A stretch of DNA of 64,000 bases from Caballeronia sp. dw_19 (GCF_018449515.1 NZ_JAAVUQ010000011.1:155645-219644); one strand, 5' to 3'. Shown: positions 7,911-16,352, counted from the first letter of the stretch. Notes: generated by a model not told the origin, from the sequence alone. Numbers and translations are program-made.

Positions 7911-8174
7911 TTGGTCGAGGCATTGATTCAGGTAGGCGGTCGATCGGCATTGAACGGGCGCGGGTCAGCAAGGCTTGCTGCGACTGCCGCCCGGTTTTTG
8001 AGCGATATCGTCTGCATGGCGAACGGCCGTTCCGTCAACGCCAAGGATGTTATGTCGGTCATGTCGCTGCGGGCGAAGCCGGGCGCGCATGTGCGTATCC
8101 TGGCAACGGGTCCCGACGAAGTAGAGGCACTTGAGGCACTCTCGGCCATTCTGCGTGCGCAGGAATCCTCCTGA
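7911..8174 (+). CDS. HPr-like protein lacking His15 and Ser46
   Basis: The 87 residues align over the full length with HPr phosphocarriers. The conserved parts are RLAATAARFLSDI (helix 1), NGRSVNAKDVMSVMSL (the regulatory loop) and PGAHVRILATGPDEVEALEALSAIL (the last strands and helix). In HPr numbering, which this protein follows exactly, the phosphorylated His15 is Asn15 while Arg17 is kept. The kinase/phosphorylase target Ser46 is Asp46, with Lys45 before it. It therefore cannot carry phosphate from PEP, and position 46 is permanently acidic. Translation appears to start at TTG 7911 behind AGGGGA. A regulatory role like that of Bacillus Crh, which has Gln at 15, is conceivable. No other PTS gene is in the window. 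Confidence 0.75.
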   Translation: MVEALIQVGGRSALNGRGSARLAATAARFLSDIVCMANGRSVNAKDVMSVMSLRAKPGAHVRILATGPDEVEALEALSAILRAQESS

Positions 8175-8239
8175 TCTGATCTAGGCAAGACACTACGTGC
8201 GCGTCCGTAGATCGGCCTCGCAACCACTCGCGCTCAAAT

Positions 8240-9022
8240 ATGTCCAAGAAAAGAAAGATAAATCTGAACAAGCCGGTGGTCATACAGAACGAACAGGTTG
8301 TTTCGCTGTACTTCGATGCGCGTGGGGTCCAGAGCACCATGCTGCGGCATGATCCTTATGCCCTTGCGCTGGGTTATACGCGCACCATGATGGGTTTCCT
8401 GTTGTTCCGGCCGTCCCCGCGGCGTATCTCGATGATCGGTCTGGGCGGCGGTTCGCTGGCTAAATATTGCTATCGTCATTTGCCGGACACGGCCATTACC
8501 GCTGTCGAAATCAATCCGCAGGTAATCGCGCTGCGCGACCAGTTTCATGTGCCTCGTGACGATGAACGCTTCAGGGTGGTTTGTGCCGATGGTGCGAAGT
8601 ACGTGACTGTGCTGGTTCCCGGTCATCAGCCCGACGTGCTGCTGATTGATGGCTTCAATGCCGATGGCTTGCCGGCCGAACTGGGTAGCAAGACGTTCTA
8701 TGAAGCCTGTCGTCGACGGTTGAGCGATGACGGTATTCTGGTGGCCAATCTGGTAACGGACGAACCGGACTTCCACCGCTATTTACGCGCGCTCAAGGAC
8801 GTCTTCGATAACGCGGTGACCTTGGCGCCGTCGGAGGGCAGTCAACACAATGTCACCGTCTTTGCATGGAAGGGTAGCGCCGACGGACTTCCTTCGCTTG
8901 CAGTCATGCTTGATCGGGCGCGTGGGCTCGCGACCGGACACGGAGTTAACCTTCATGCCACGGCCACGCGCATCGAATACGGCAAGCGATTTAACTGGAA
9001 CAGATACGAGCAGACGTGTTGA
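8240..9022 (+). CDS. Spermidine-synthase-like SAM-fold protein (copy 2)
   Basis: The 260-residue relative of 4639-5466 contains the same blocks: YTRTMMGFLLFRPSPRR, ISMIGLGGGSLAKYCY, AVEINPQVIALRD, then DVLLIDGFNADGLPAELGS. As in copy 1 the tetramer domain and the standard aminopropyltransferase active-site sequence are absent, so the reaction is unknown. The N-terminus is lysine-rich (MSKKRKINLNK). The gene follows the HPr-like gene by 65 bases. The two copies bracket the CZB, YoaK, 7353 and HPr-like genes in opposite orientation, which suggests an old duplication or a functional grouping. Confidence 0.7.
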   Translation: MSKKRKINLNKPVVIQNEQVVSLYFDARGVQSTMLRHDPYALALGYTRTMMGFLLFRPSPRRISMIGLGGGSLAKYCYRHLPDTAITAVEINPQVIALRDQFHVPRDDERFRVVCADGAKYVTVLVPGHQPDVLLIDGFNADGLPAELGSKTFYEACRRRLSDDGILVANLVTDEPDFHRYLRALKDVFDNAVTLAPSEGSQHNVTVFAWKGSADGLPSLAVMLDRARGLATGHGVNLHATATRIEYGKRFNWNRYEQTC

Positions 9023-9334
9023 TCGTATTCGCCTGCATTGCGCGGATATCGGCACGCGCATGTTCCCGGCCTTTTGATCAGCAGCATTCTCGAGCAAGGA
9101 AGAGGGCAGCGGGGTGTGGTAACGAAAGCAGTGCCGTGACCCATTCGTGTGGGGGCTGGTATCCGTCTGGAGACGAGGTGGTCTCCTGATTACCAACTCC
9201 GGACAGGATGTCTACACGCGAGCGCAGAGCTTCAGGGCGCTGCCACGATGTGTTGTTGGCGCCAGCAGATCGAGTGCTGAGCGCAGCAAGCGCACGGCGA
9301 TTAATCCCCGCTGAGCGCTTCTGGCGGCACGAAG

Positions 9335-9363
9335 ATGACTCGGGTCAGGCGATGTATTATAAT
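9335..9363 (+). promoter_or_regulatory. Probable sigma-70 promoter of the ribbon-helix-helix gene
   Basis: A perfect TATAAT -10 (9358-9363) stands 17 bases after ATGACT (4 of 6 to TTGACA) and about 30 bases before the ATG at 9394. Confidence 0.5.
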
Positions 9364-9393
9364 TCGATTAACATATCTGGACTTCGCCCTGTC

Positions 9394-9591
9394 ATGGAAA
9401 CAAAAAGCGCTCGACTCACGATTCTGATCGATCCTGTGAAGAAGGAAGCATTCGAAAAACTGTGCGCTGCGCAGGATTTGACGCCCTCACAGGTGGTGCG
9501 GCAACTGATTCGCGAATACCTTGAGCAGCACGGTGTCACCTACAAGACAAAGAGCGCCGTTGGTGCGCGCCCACGCCGGAAAACGGCCTGA
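9394..9591 (+). CDS. Ribbon-helix-helix (CopG/Arc-like) regulator
   Basis: The 65-residue protein shows one strand (SARLTILIDPVKKEAF) followed by two helices (EKLCAAQDLTPSQVVRQLIR), the order of a ribbon-helix-helix DNA-binding dimer. It ends in a basic tail (GARPRRKTA). Such proteins repress their own promoters or act as antitoxins, but no toxin-like gene follows: the next several hundred bases have no credible coding region. The ATG at 9394 was taken because the conserved part begins there and a good -10 lies 31 bases upstream. It is a candidate regulator of the local palindromes, although those look larger than usual RHH sites. Confidence 0.68.
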   Translation: METKSARLTILIDPVKKEAFEKLCAAQDLTPSQVVRQLIREYLEQHGVTYKTKSAVGARPRRKTA

Positions 9592-10149
9592 GGTACACCG
9601 GCGTCAGGCTATGACGCGATCCGGTTGAGAAGTTACCGTCCGTTCGTACTGAATGCCGCAGGGTGCTCCTTCATGCGGTTACCTTTGCAGCATGCAAGGT
9701 AAATTACACGTCTTCGTTAAAGCCAGTGCACGCGTGAACGCGAGCGTCAGATGTGCGGCTTTCCGGTTCCTGAAGGCACGTAGGCGTTCCTATTGAGCTT
9801 CGGCCTGGCGGCGCTTCTCGGGGCCCACCCAAGATCGGTCCGCTTGTCGATCAAGCGCAAGTCCTTTCTGTTATTGCGCGGCTTGTCCCCTAACGTATCA
9901 AAGACGGAATACAAGGTATCCGTCTACGAGTTAGCAACCATCTCCGATAAGCGCCGCAGCCGGTGTGTCTCACTGCGCAGCAACTTCTACCTCTGTGGCT
10001 ATAACACCATCCCATGACGTTTCGGTGACTACGGCGCCTATATTGACGCATTCATTTGCGACTCTTCAACTTGATCGGCCGCAGTTACCTTCGTCGTCAA
10101 GGGACAAGGTGAGGAACGTCGGCAATCGACAAATTGCCATGTTGATACC
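9592..10149. other. Gene-poor stretch after the RHH gene
   Basis: No credible gene is seen. An imperfect inverted repeat (TTACCT-TGCA type, about 9679-9702, one bulged T) could be a terminator-like hairpin but has no T-run. A second weak inverted repeat lies near 9902-9926. Confidence 0.4.
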
Positions 10150-10168
10150 ATGATAATATCGTTATCAT
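10150..10168. promoter_or_regulatory. Perfect palindromic operator, 7-5-7
   Basis: Arms ATGATAA and TTATCAT are separated by TATCG, the same arms and spacing as at 6120-6140. The next downstream plausible gene starts at 10499; the 330 bases between hold no clear gene. Confidence 0.55.
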
Positions 10169-10498
10169 AGCGCCCGTATATAGATGCGATGTTCCTATTA
10201 CGTGGTTGCGCATTTCCACGATGTACCGGGTGCGGGTCGCTGTTCTTCGGATGGGATCTTGGCTCTACGAAATGCACGGGAAGCGTGAGGGCGAACCGGC
10301 ATGTCATGTGATGACACAGAGCGTCCTTCCGAGCCCAGTCGGCACATACCTTGGAGACACCGCCGTTTGTCGAGTAGCTCTGTTCATCAGGTATGGCCAA
10401 CCATCGTCGCCTTGCGCGACCGGCGTACTGATTACGAGCAGGTACGAATGGTCTCATTGTCCATTGCATCTCAATGATTTATCAGAGAGAACAAATCG

Positions 10499-10807
10499 AT
10501 GGAATACGTCTACAAGTTTTATCTATCAGACACACACGGCATTTCTTCCGAAATTCCTTTTCGTGAGGTTGTTCTTCCCGAGCCGCTTGAGAAAATCCGT
10601 GTCGGAAAATCGGTAGAACTTCCGGACGTGGGTGACGGAGTTGCTCACGGCCAATTCAGGATCACGCGCGTCGAGTCTGATGCTACGGTCACGAAGGTTC
10701 CAATGACGCTGGCGGTGCGTGTCGGAGTTGTGAGGCTTCATCAGACGAGTGGTGAGTTTCACGCCGACATGCGTCAGCTTCGTGCGACGCGCGGCGAGGG
10801 CGCTTGA
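10499..10807 (+). CDS. Hypothetical small protein
   Basis: The 102-residue product starts [16 protein letters not shown] and has alternating polar and hydrophobic strands without signal peptide. I do not recognise a family. The ATG has GAGAGAA about 9 bases upstream. Its end overlaps the first bases of the M20 amidohydrolase remnant in another frame, so the C-terminal part may have been altered by the event that truncated that gene. The composition after residue 85 (RATRGEGA) looks non-native. Confidence 0.4.
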   Translation: MEYVYKFYLSDTHGISSEIPFREVVLPEPLEKIRVGKSVELPDVGDGVAHGQFRITRVESDATVTKVPMTLAVRVGVVRLHQTSGEFHADMRQLRATRGEGA

Positions 10808-11006
10808 TCTTCCTCATGCCGACATTGTTTCGGGTGCCGGACATGATGCCTGCCATCTTGCTCGCATCGTCCCCACGGGGATGATTTTCATTCCCTGCGT
10901 GGACGGAATCAGTCATAACGAAGCCGAGTCAATTACGCCGTCCGGGGCGAATGTGTTGCTGCAGGCCGTGCTGCAAAGTGCCGGACCCCTTGGCGTGCCA
11001 GTGTGA
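10785..11006 (+). pseudogene. C-terminal remnant of an M20 amidohydrolase (N-carbamoyl-amino-acid hydrolase/allantoate amidohydrolase type)
   Basis: About 70 residues keep the C-terminal signature of the M20 hydantoinase/carbamoylase family: [37 protein letters not shown], then [18 protein letters not shown]. The metal- and substrate-site histidines in GAGHDA and GISHNEAE are present, but the N-terminal 330 or so residues are missing. The frame upstream is closed by unrelated sequence, so it is a relic left by deletion or insertion. The parent enzyme would have cleaved N-carbamoyl or ureido compounds. Confidence 0.75.
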
Positions 11007-11152
11007 TGTTCAATGATTCAGCAGAGCATCCGGCCCCAGGATTGGTTCGACACACGAGGCCGTTTTTTTATCTCGCTGGTCTCTTGGTGCCGGCATTCGT
11101 ACAGGCCTTGTATCTGAATGACATCGATCTGCGTGCTTACCGGGACTATGCG

Positions 11153-12199
11153 CTAACTCACATCGCTGACCACGAAATCAATCGCATCGACGAGTTCCTG
11201 CCTTCGCAAAGGTAAGGCGGTCAGCGATGGGGATTTGCTACGTGAGCCTGCGCGTCCGCTTTGAGAAACCACGTTGCGCGAATCGCCATTCCCCTCGGCC
11301 ATCAGTGGACACTGCTCAAAGAGGGCTGCGAGCCACTCAACGAAGACACGTACCTTTCCTGCTAAATGCCGATTGTGGGGATAAACCACTGCAATTGGCA
11401 TTGAACGCGGCTTCCATCGCGGCAGCACTTCAACTAACGCACCGGAAAGCAAATGCGTTGCGACCATAAAGCGTGGGGCTTGAATCAAGCCGCAACCTTC
11501 CAGGCAGCAAAGCACGGCCGCTTCCGCATCGTTCACATATAGAGTGCCAGGAACCTTGACTTCGATCGTCTCGCGATCGATCGTGAAGTTCATATGTGAG
11601 ACTCGACCTGTAAGGCTGGAGAAGTACTGGATTCCGTGGTGTTTTTCGGCTTCGGCCAGCTTGATTGGTAACCCAAATTGGCCAATGTACGCCGGACTCG
11701 CAACGGTTACGGTCTGAAGGTTTCCTAAGCGCCGCGAGACAAGACTGGAATCTTGGAGTTGTCCTACGCGGACGGCGCAGTCTACGCCTTCTTGAATGAG
11801 ATCGACCTGTCTGTCACCGAATCCGATCATCAAATCAATGTCCGGATATTTTTCGCGGAACGCTGCTATCTTCGGAATTACGATTAGCTTCCCGATCGAG
11901 CCGGGCATATCAACGCGCAACTTGCCACGCGGGCCTTTACCCGAATGAGCCAACGCTTCTTCCGTCTCGCTGATGTCAGCCAAAATGCGAAGACAGCGTT
12001 CATAGTAATCGGCTCCTTCCGGGGTGAGACTGAGGCGCCTGGTTGTCCGGTGCATGAGTCGAACCTGGAGATGTGCTTCCAAATTCTTGATGATGGTTGT
12101 CGCAGACGCATGCGGCAGTTCAAGCGCGTCAGCCGCTCGCGAGAATCCGTTAAGCTCTACCACCTTGGTAAAAACCTGCATCGCTTGTAAGCGGTCCAT
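11153..12199 (-). CDS. LysR-type regulator (CeoR-like position), long C-terminus
   Basis: The 348-residue protein has the LysR winged helix at residues 1-60 (MDRLQAMQVFTKVVELNGFS, ELPHASATTIIKNLE) and an effector domain up to about residue 300. About 45 extra residues follow, rich in Ser, Arg and Gly, that are not seen in most family members. The ATG at 12199 has GAGGAAAC 6 bases upstream; an in-frame start at 12235 would add unconserved residues. It diverges from the LlpE-like hydrolase with a perfect palindrome between. In Burkholderia the LysR regulator CeoR is divergent from llpE-ceoA-ceoB-opcM, and this pair has the same arrangement. It is likely to control the hydrolase and perhaps the RND operon. 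Confidence 0.85.
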   Translation of the reverse strand: MDRLQAMQVFTKVVELNGFSRAADALELPHASATTIIKNLEAHLQVRLMHRTTRRLSLTPEGADYYERCLRILADISETEEALAHSGKGPRGKLRVDMPGSIGKLIVIPKIAAFREKYPDIDLMIGFGDRQVDLIQEGVDCAVRVGQLQDSSLVSRRLGNLQTVTVASPAYIGQFGLPIKLAEAEKHHGIQYFSSLTGRVSHMNFTIDRETIEVKVPGTLYVNDAEAAVLCCLEGCGLIQAPRFMVATHLLSGALVEVLPRWKPRSMPIAVVYPHNRHLAGKVRVFVEWLAALFEQCPLMAEGNGDSRNVVSQSGRAGSRSKSPSLTALPLRRQELVDAIDFVVSDVS

Positions 12200-12288
12200 A
12201 TCTGTTTCCTCAACGCTGGAGAGTTGCTCCGGCATCCTTGCTGCACGTCAACGGCCTCGAAGCTCGGCAATTGTTCGACGCAGCCGAA

Positions 12289-12306
12289 TTATAATCTGGA
12301 TTATAA
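12289..12306. promoter_or_regulatory. LysR-type operator palindrome
   Basis: TTATAATC and GATTATAA, separated by TG, form an 8-2-8 perfect palindrome in the divergent LysR/LlpE-like intergenic region, 90 bases from the LysR start and 40 bases from the hydrolase start. It contains a T-N11-A pattern, as expected for LysR binding. Confidence 0.65.
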
Positions 12307-12345
12307 CCATTTATCAGATTCGCGTATTCGGGCAAAATAGGCACG

Positions 12346-13203
12346 TTGAAATCCCGGAGGGCCGGCGCGCCGCGTCTCTCAAAACTTATGAAGTCGAAGC
12401 TGGACGGCGCGCTATGTGTCGAGGAAGAAGTCATTGCGGGTCATGTTCAAACCGTAACGCTTAGAAGCTATCGGCCTTCGTCCAATGGCAGACAGCTTCC
12501 CGTTATCCTCTATTTTCACGGTGGAGGGTTCGTACGCGGAACGCTTGAAGATGGCGACGCAGCAGCTTCTCATATCGCCCGGACCACACCTGCCTGGGTA
12601 GTCTCGGTCGGCTATTCCTTGTCACCCGCGTTTCCATTTCCGGCAGCGCTGGAAGACGGCATCCGAGCGGCTCGCTGGGCCGTTGCCAATGCTCGCGCGA
12701 TGGGGGCCAACGGGCGGCGCATCGGGATTTGTGGGCATGACGCTGGCGGTAATCTGGCAACCTGCATTGCTGCCATGGCGCGCGATCGCGAATCAATAGA
12801 GTTTCTCGCGCAGGCACTTATTGCGCCTCTTCTCGATCCAAGCATGACCAGGATCGCTCGCAGCCAAGACCTCGCGGGGGCGGACTTTGCAGCACAAGAG
12901 TATTCACGGTGCTATCGCGCTTACTTGCCGTACGTATCGTTACTGATGCATCCGTACGCGGCACCCATTGAATCTCTTCGGCTTTCGGGTCTCCCCCCTG
13001 CATTAATTGCAAGCGCCGAAAATGACCGCTTACGTGTCGAGGCAGAGAAGTATGGAAGCGAGCTCATTGCAGCGGGTGTGCCGACAGAGGTGACGAGGTA
13101 TAAGAGCGCGTCGCACGATTCCTTGGCTAGCCACCCTGGGGCGCTAACCGATATTGGCATGTTCTTTCGCAAGCGGCTTACAACACTAGTTCTTAAGTCT
13201 TGA
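12346..13203 (+). CDS. LlpE-like alpha/beta hydrolase with Asp at nucleophile position
   Basis: The 285-residue protein belongs to the hormone-sensitive-lipase-like branch of alpha/beta hydrolases. The oxyanion loop HGGGFVRG is at residues 58-65, the nucleophile elbow at 128-135, and the late Asp and His in ENDRLRVE and SASHDS. The elbow reads GICGHDAGGN where family members have GDSAGGN, so the serine is replaced by Asp132. It is either inactive as an esterase or uses another mechanism. The start is TTG 12346 by length; an ATG at 12388 is a valid alternative and neither has a convincing ribosome site. It is the LlpE counterpart of ceo-type loci, where a lipase-like protein precedes the efflux genes. 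Confidence 0.75.
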   Translation: MKSRRAGAPRLSKLMKSKLDGALCVEEEVIAGHVQTVTLRSYRPSSNGRQLPVILYFHGGGFVRGTLEDGDAAASHIARTTPAWVVSVGYSLSPAFPFPAALEDGIRAARWAVANARAMGANGRRIGICGHDAGGNLATCIAAMARDRESIEFLAQALIAPLLDPSMTRIARSQDLAGADFAAQEYSRCYRAYLPYVSLLMHPYAAPIESLRLSGLPPALIASAENDRLRVEAEKYGSELIAAGVPTEVTRYKSASHDSLASHPGALTDIGMFFRKRLTTLVLKS

Positions 13204-13444
13204 TTTTCGTGTGCCGGCGTCGCGGCGTGGCTGCCAAGCAGCAGTGAGATCCAAGCGGCGAAGCGTAACGCCCAAACGAGGGACTGCGCTCTCTTATCGC
13301 ACACTCAACTGAGCCGCTAAGCAGATGAGGCGCGGCGTCCATCGAGGCGCCGCTCAGCCGTATTCTTGGAAGGGTGACGCGCTGACCTGTAGCACGCGCT
13401 AAGCTCTCAGGCGGCTGCCCTCACGCTCGTGGCGGAAAATGTGG

Positions 13445-14044
13445 CTACGATGCTTCGGCCATTTGGCGCAAATTTACTTTTGGCAATGAATAAAGGTCAA
13501 TGAGCTCACTCGCTACGCCTTCGAGTATCTCTGCGGATAGGTTTTCATCCGAAATCGCACGTGATACCGAGATGGCGCCCATGCAAGCGCTGAAAAGAAC
13601 CATCGCTTTTGCTCTGCGGCGAGCAGCGAGGGCCGGGGGGAGCATTTTTTCCAAAACGTCGAACACCCGGCTCACGCGGGCTGTGTAGGCCTCACGCGTC
13701 GCAACGTTGCTTCTTGCTACATCGTTCACAAGGGAGGACAGCGGGCAGCTTCTCGACACATTGTTACGATGACTTTCGGAAAGATATCCGCTGATACATC
13801 TGCTCAGACTGACAGTCGCGGCGCCCTCCCACGTGTCAAGGTCTTTGAACGCGAGGGACAGTGCCTCAATGACGAGGTCATCCCGCGAAGCAAAATGTTT
13901 GTAGAAGCCGCCGACCGTCAGGCCTGCCTCTTTCATGATGTCGGCCACGCTGATGCCTTCAATACCTAATTCCCGAAAGCGACGAGCGGCCACATCTACG
14001 ATTTTCGCATGTGTTGCAAGTTTCTCAGCCTGAGAATGTCCCAT
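13445..14044 (-). CDS. TetR family regulator (paralogue A)
   Basis: The 199-residue protein has a TetR helix-turn-helix at residues 10-56 (ELGIEGISVADIMKEAGLTV, GGFYKHFASRDDL) and a C-terminal ligand domain with SCPLSSLVNDVARS. It is clearly related to the regulators at 23989 and 34350, which share GLTxGGFYxxF and the CxxxxLxxxxAR block. The promoter region (14045-14100) contains an AT-rich element with ATTATCATAAT that could be its operator. It stands alone between the LlpE-like hydrolase and the porin; its target is not obvious. Confidence 0.85.
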   Translation of the reverse strand: MGHSQAEKLATHAKIVDVAARRFRELGIEGISVADIMKEAGLTVGGFYKHFASRDDLVIEALSLAFKDLDTWEGAATVSLSRCISGYLSESHRNNVSRSCPLSSLVNDVARSNVATREAYTARVSRVFDVLEKMLPPALAARRRAKAMVLFSACMGAISVSRAISDENLSAEILEGVASELIDLYSLPKVNLRQMAEAS

Positions 14045-14756
14045 GTCTTTCGCCGTAGTTCCTGAAAATCTAAATCATTATCATAATCCTGTTGTCAAGG
14101 AAAAGATAGCTATCGACTAGATAGTTTCCCCCGAGATCCCGAAGTCTCGGGTTGCTGAACCAATGATCAAGCTCTGGAAATTTGTTTGTATTCTCGGCAC
14201 TGGCGAATAGCGGTGACGGCCGTCATTTCTTCTCGGCGTTGTCGCGCCGGAACGTTCTATCCGTAGTCAGGGATCCCAACTGCGTCTCGACAATGTCACA
14301 GCGCGTCAAAGGACCGCAAACGAGGAGATACGGCGTGGAAGTCAAATTGGCATTCTGGATAAAATGAATAATCCATAACGCCGTAAAGAGATACGTCACC
14401 TGCTGGCATCGAGTCCATCGTAAGCCCAGACTGGACGATAAATTTTAAGGCGCAGTTCAGAGATGTGGCGCAAAACAACCCTACGTGAGACGGAAAGAAA
14501 ATTTGTTCGGCCGCGCCGTCAGCGAGAGACCCTTCACGAACAAAGAAGCCTTGCGCGAATTTTCGGATGACGCGGCACCCGGCATTGCCGTGGAATCCGC
14601 GATTTCGCCGAGCGGGTTTGTCGCAATGCGACATGGACTATTCAAAATTTTATTCTTGTCGCTCCCGGCACCATGCGCTTTGAATCACGCCTGGGAAACT
14701 GATCTTTTCACAAATCTCGAGCGTACTGGCATCTTGCGAATGGAGCAGACCACCAG
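14045..14756. other. Gene-poor region between TetR and porin terminator
   Basis: About 700 bases without a recognisable gene. Short open frames on both strands lack a ribosome site and family resemblance. The first 60 bases contain the AT-rich TetR promoter. Confidence 0.45.
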
Positions 14757-14793
14757 CGAAAAAAAGGGGCCCTTATAAAGGCCCCCTTTGCCG
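14757..14793 (-). terminator. Rho-independent terminator of the porin gene
   Basis: On the minus strand AAAGGGGGCC and GGGCCCCTTT form a stem with a TTTATAA loop and one mismatch. It is followed by a run of seven T, 17 bases after the porin stop. Confidence 0.8.
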
Positions 14794-14809
14794 TCAGAAC
14801 GCTTCGGTT

Positions 14810-15913
14810 TTAGAACAAATGTTGGATACCAGCATAGGCCCCTGACTGAGAGTGTCCAGGCAACGGGTTGTCTGTGCCGGTGGTTGACCCGTAGGAGTTC
14901 GAGTTGAGTCCAAAGTTAGCGTGCGAGCTGTTTCGTGCAGTCGCAATCTGCAAATCGAGCAATGTCCGCTTCGAAAGATTGTAAGTGCCGCCAACCGTGT
15001 AGATGGTGGCATTGCCACCACCGTTGTTTGCGTTCACGTGGTACGCGGCTGCAATGAGCGCCGCCGCTGGCGTCGCTTGCCAGGTTACTCCGCCCCATTC
15101 CTGTTTCGTCGTTGTTATGCCGCCGGAATTCGCGCCGCTGCTTGAATGCGCCTGTTGGTAGGTCGCTTGCAGTTTAAACTGTCCCAGGAACACGTTGATG
15201 CCGCCAAAGTATTCGCGTGAATAGTTAAACACGTCGTCTAACGTTCCATTTGCGGCATCTCTCCACTCGTCATAGATTCCGCGAAGCTGGAAAAAAGGAT
15301 TCGTATAGGTCAGTTGGATACCGTCTGCGCGACCCTGGGCCGTGGTGCCATTGCCGTTCCAACTTGTTGCGTTGGAGAGCGCATATTGGCCAAAGACATC
15401 AAAGCCAGCAATGTTGGGCGACTGATACGAAATGTTGTTGCTCGAATGGTTCCAGTTACGCCCGCGAACGAGTGATGCAGACGACCAATTGCTTTGGCCA
15501 AAGGGATCAAAATCCCAAACACCATTTGATATAAACAGCTCTTTGCCTAACAAGGCTGTACCGAAGACGTCGTTAGATATCCCGATGGTGGCGAATCGGT
15601 CGAACAGCCCGTTGTTGGACGGCCCTTGTCCGTTCACGGTGTTGAAGGACCCCTCGAGATGAAAGAGAACTTTGTTGCCACCACCAATATCCTCGACGCC
15701 TTTCATGCCCCAAAGACTGGTTCCCCAGTCTCCACTTTCAGCACGAAACCTGCTGCTTGAACCTGTCGGCGCTCCGTTGTTGGGGCCAGTTGGTGCGCCG
15801 TTTAGGTATTCCAAGCCAGCGTCGATCCGGCCGTACAAGGTTACGCTACTTTGAGCATGGGCCACTGTGCCGGCCAGGAGCGCGGTTACGCCAGCTAAGA
15901 TATGTTTTTTCAA
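14810..15913 (-). CDS. Gram-negative general porin (OpcP/Porin_4 type)
   Basis: The 367-residue outer-membrane porin begins with a signal peptide (KKHILAGVTALLAGTVAHAQ) followed by SSVTLYGRIDAGLEY, the standard first strand of burkholderial porins. It ends in GAYAGIQHLF, with the C-terminal Phe needed for Bam recognition. The start is TTG 15913 preceded by GGAGGAG with short spacing; upstream in-frame codons have no signal-peptide character. It probably forms a trimeric 16-stranded channel. The presence of a MarR gene upstream and an RND pump nearby may mean coordinated control of outer-membrane permeability and efflux (inference). A strong terminator follows. Confidence 0.9.
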   Translation of the reverse strand: MKKHILAGVTALLAGTVAHAQSSVTLYGRIDAGLEYLNGAPTGPNNGAPTGSSSRFRAESGDWGTSLWGMKGVEDIGGGNKVLFHLEGSFNTVNGQGPSNNGLFDRFATIGISNDVFGTALLGKELFISNGVWDFDPFGQSNWSSASLVRGRNWNHSSNNISYQSPNIAGFDVFGQYALSNATSWNGNGTTAQGRADGIQLTYTNPFFQLRGIYDEWRDAANGTLDDVFNYSREYFGGINVFLGQFKLQATYQQAHSSSGANSGGITTTKQEWGGVTWQATPAAALIAAAYHVNANNGGGNATIYTVGGTYNLSKRTLLDLQIATARNSSHANFGLNSNSYGSTTGTDNPLPGHSQSGAYAGIQHLF

Positions 15914-16352
15914 GTCTCCTCCATTCACCTTTGTGAGACGAGACTCAACGGCGGAATTATGTTCGCGCTCGGGTCGAGTACTCGCACTAGTCCAAATTAA
16001 CATCTCGTTTTACATACAAGTTTGGCGTCCTAACACTTGCACGTTTCTCTATATCGCAACTTCACCTTATGCGATGGGAAGACATACCGTTGCCGAAATA
16101 GTTAACGTACTGCAAGGAGTTAGGACACGGTGGATTATATATAAACTCCAGATGAACGGGGGGACGTCGCAGGTTTTTAATGACTTGTGGCTGTGTTGCA
16201 ACATACCGTTATCAATTGGAACGGCAGGCTAAACGTTAGCTGCAAACGTCACTTTGTCACTCTGGCTTGAGTGATGCAGGCAGGAAGCACATGCATCGTT
16301 AGCATGGGTCGCCGCCAAGCTTCTAAGGAGCGTTTTCGGTCGCGTAAATTTC
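15914..16352. other. Porin upstream region
   Basis: No gene. An inverted pair GTCCTAAC (16027-16034) and GTTAGGAC (16119-16126), 84 bases apart, could mark a looping regulator site. An AT-rich segment (TTATATATAA) lies at about 16134-16144. Confidence 0.4.

Noticed and set aside
11003..11215. 70-residue plus-strand frame after the M20 remnant
   Set aside because: Overlaps the 3' end of the LysR gene and has no family-like features.
14296..14778. Two overlapping short frames on opposite strands upstream of the porin terminator
   Set aside because: No initiation signals, mixed composition, no resemblance to known families.
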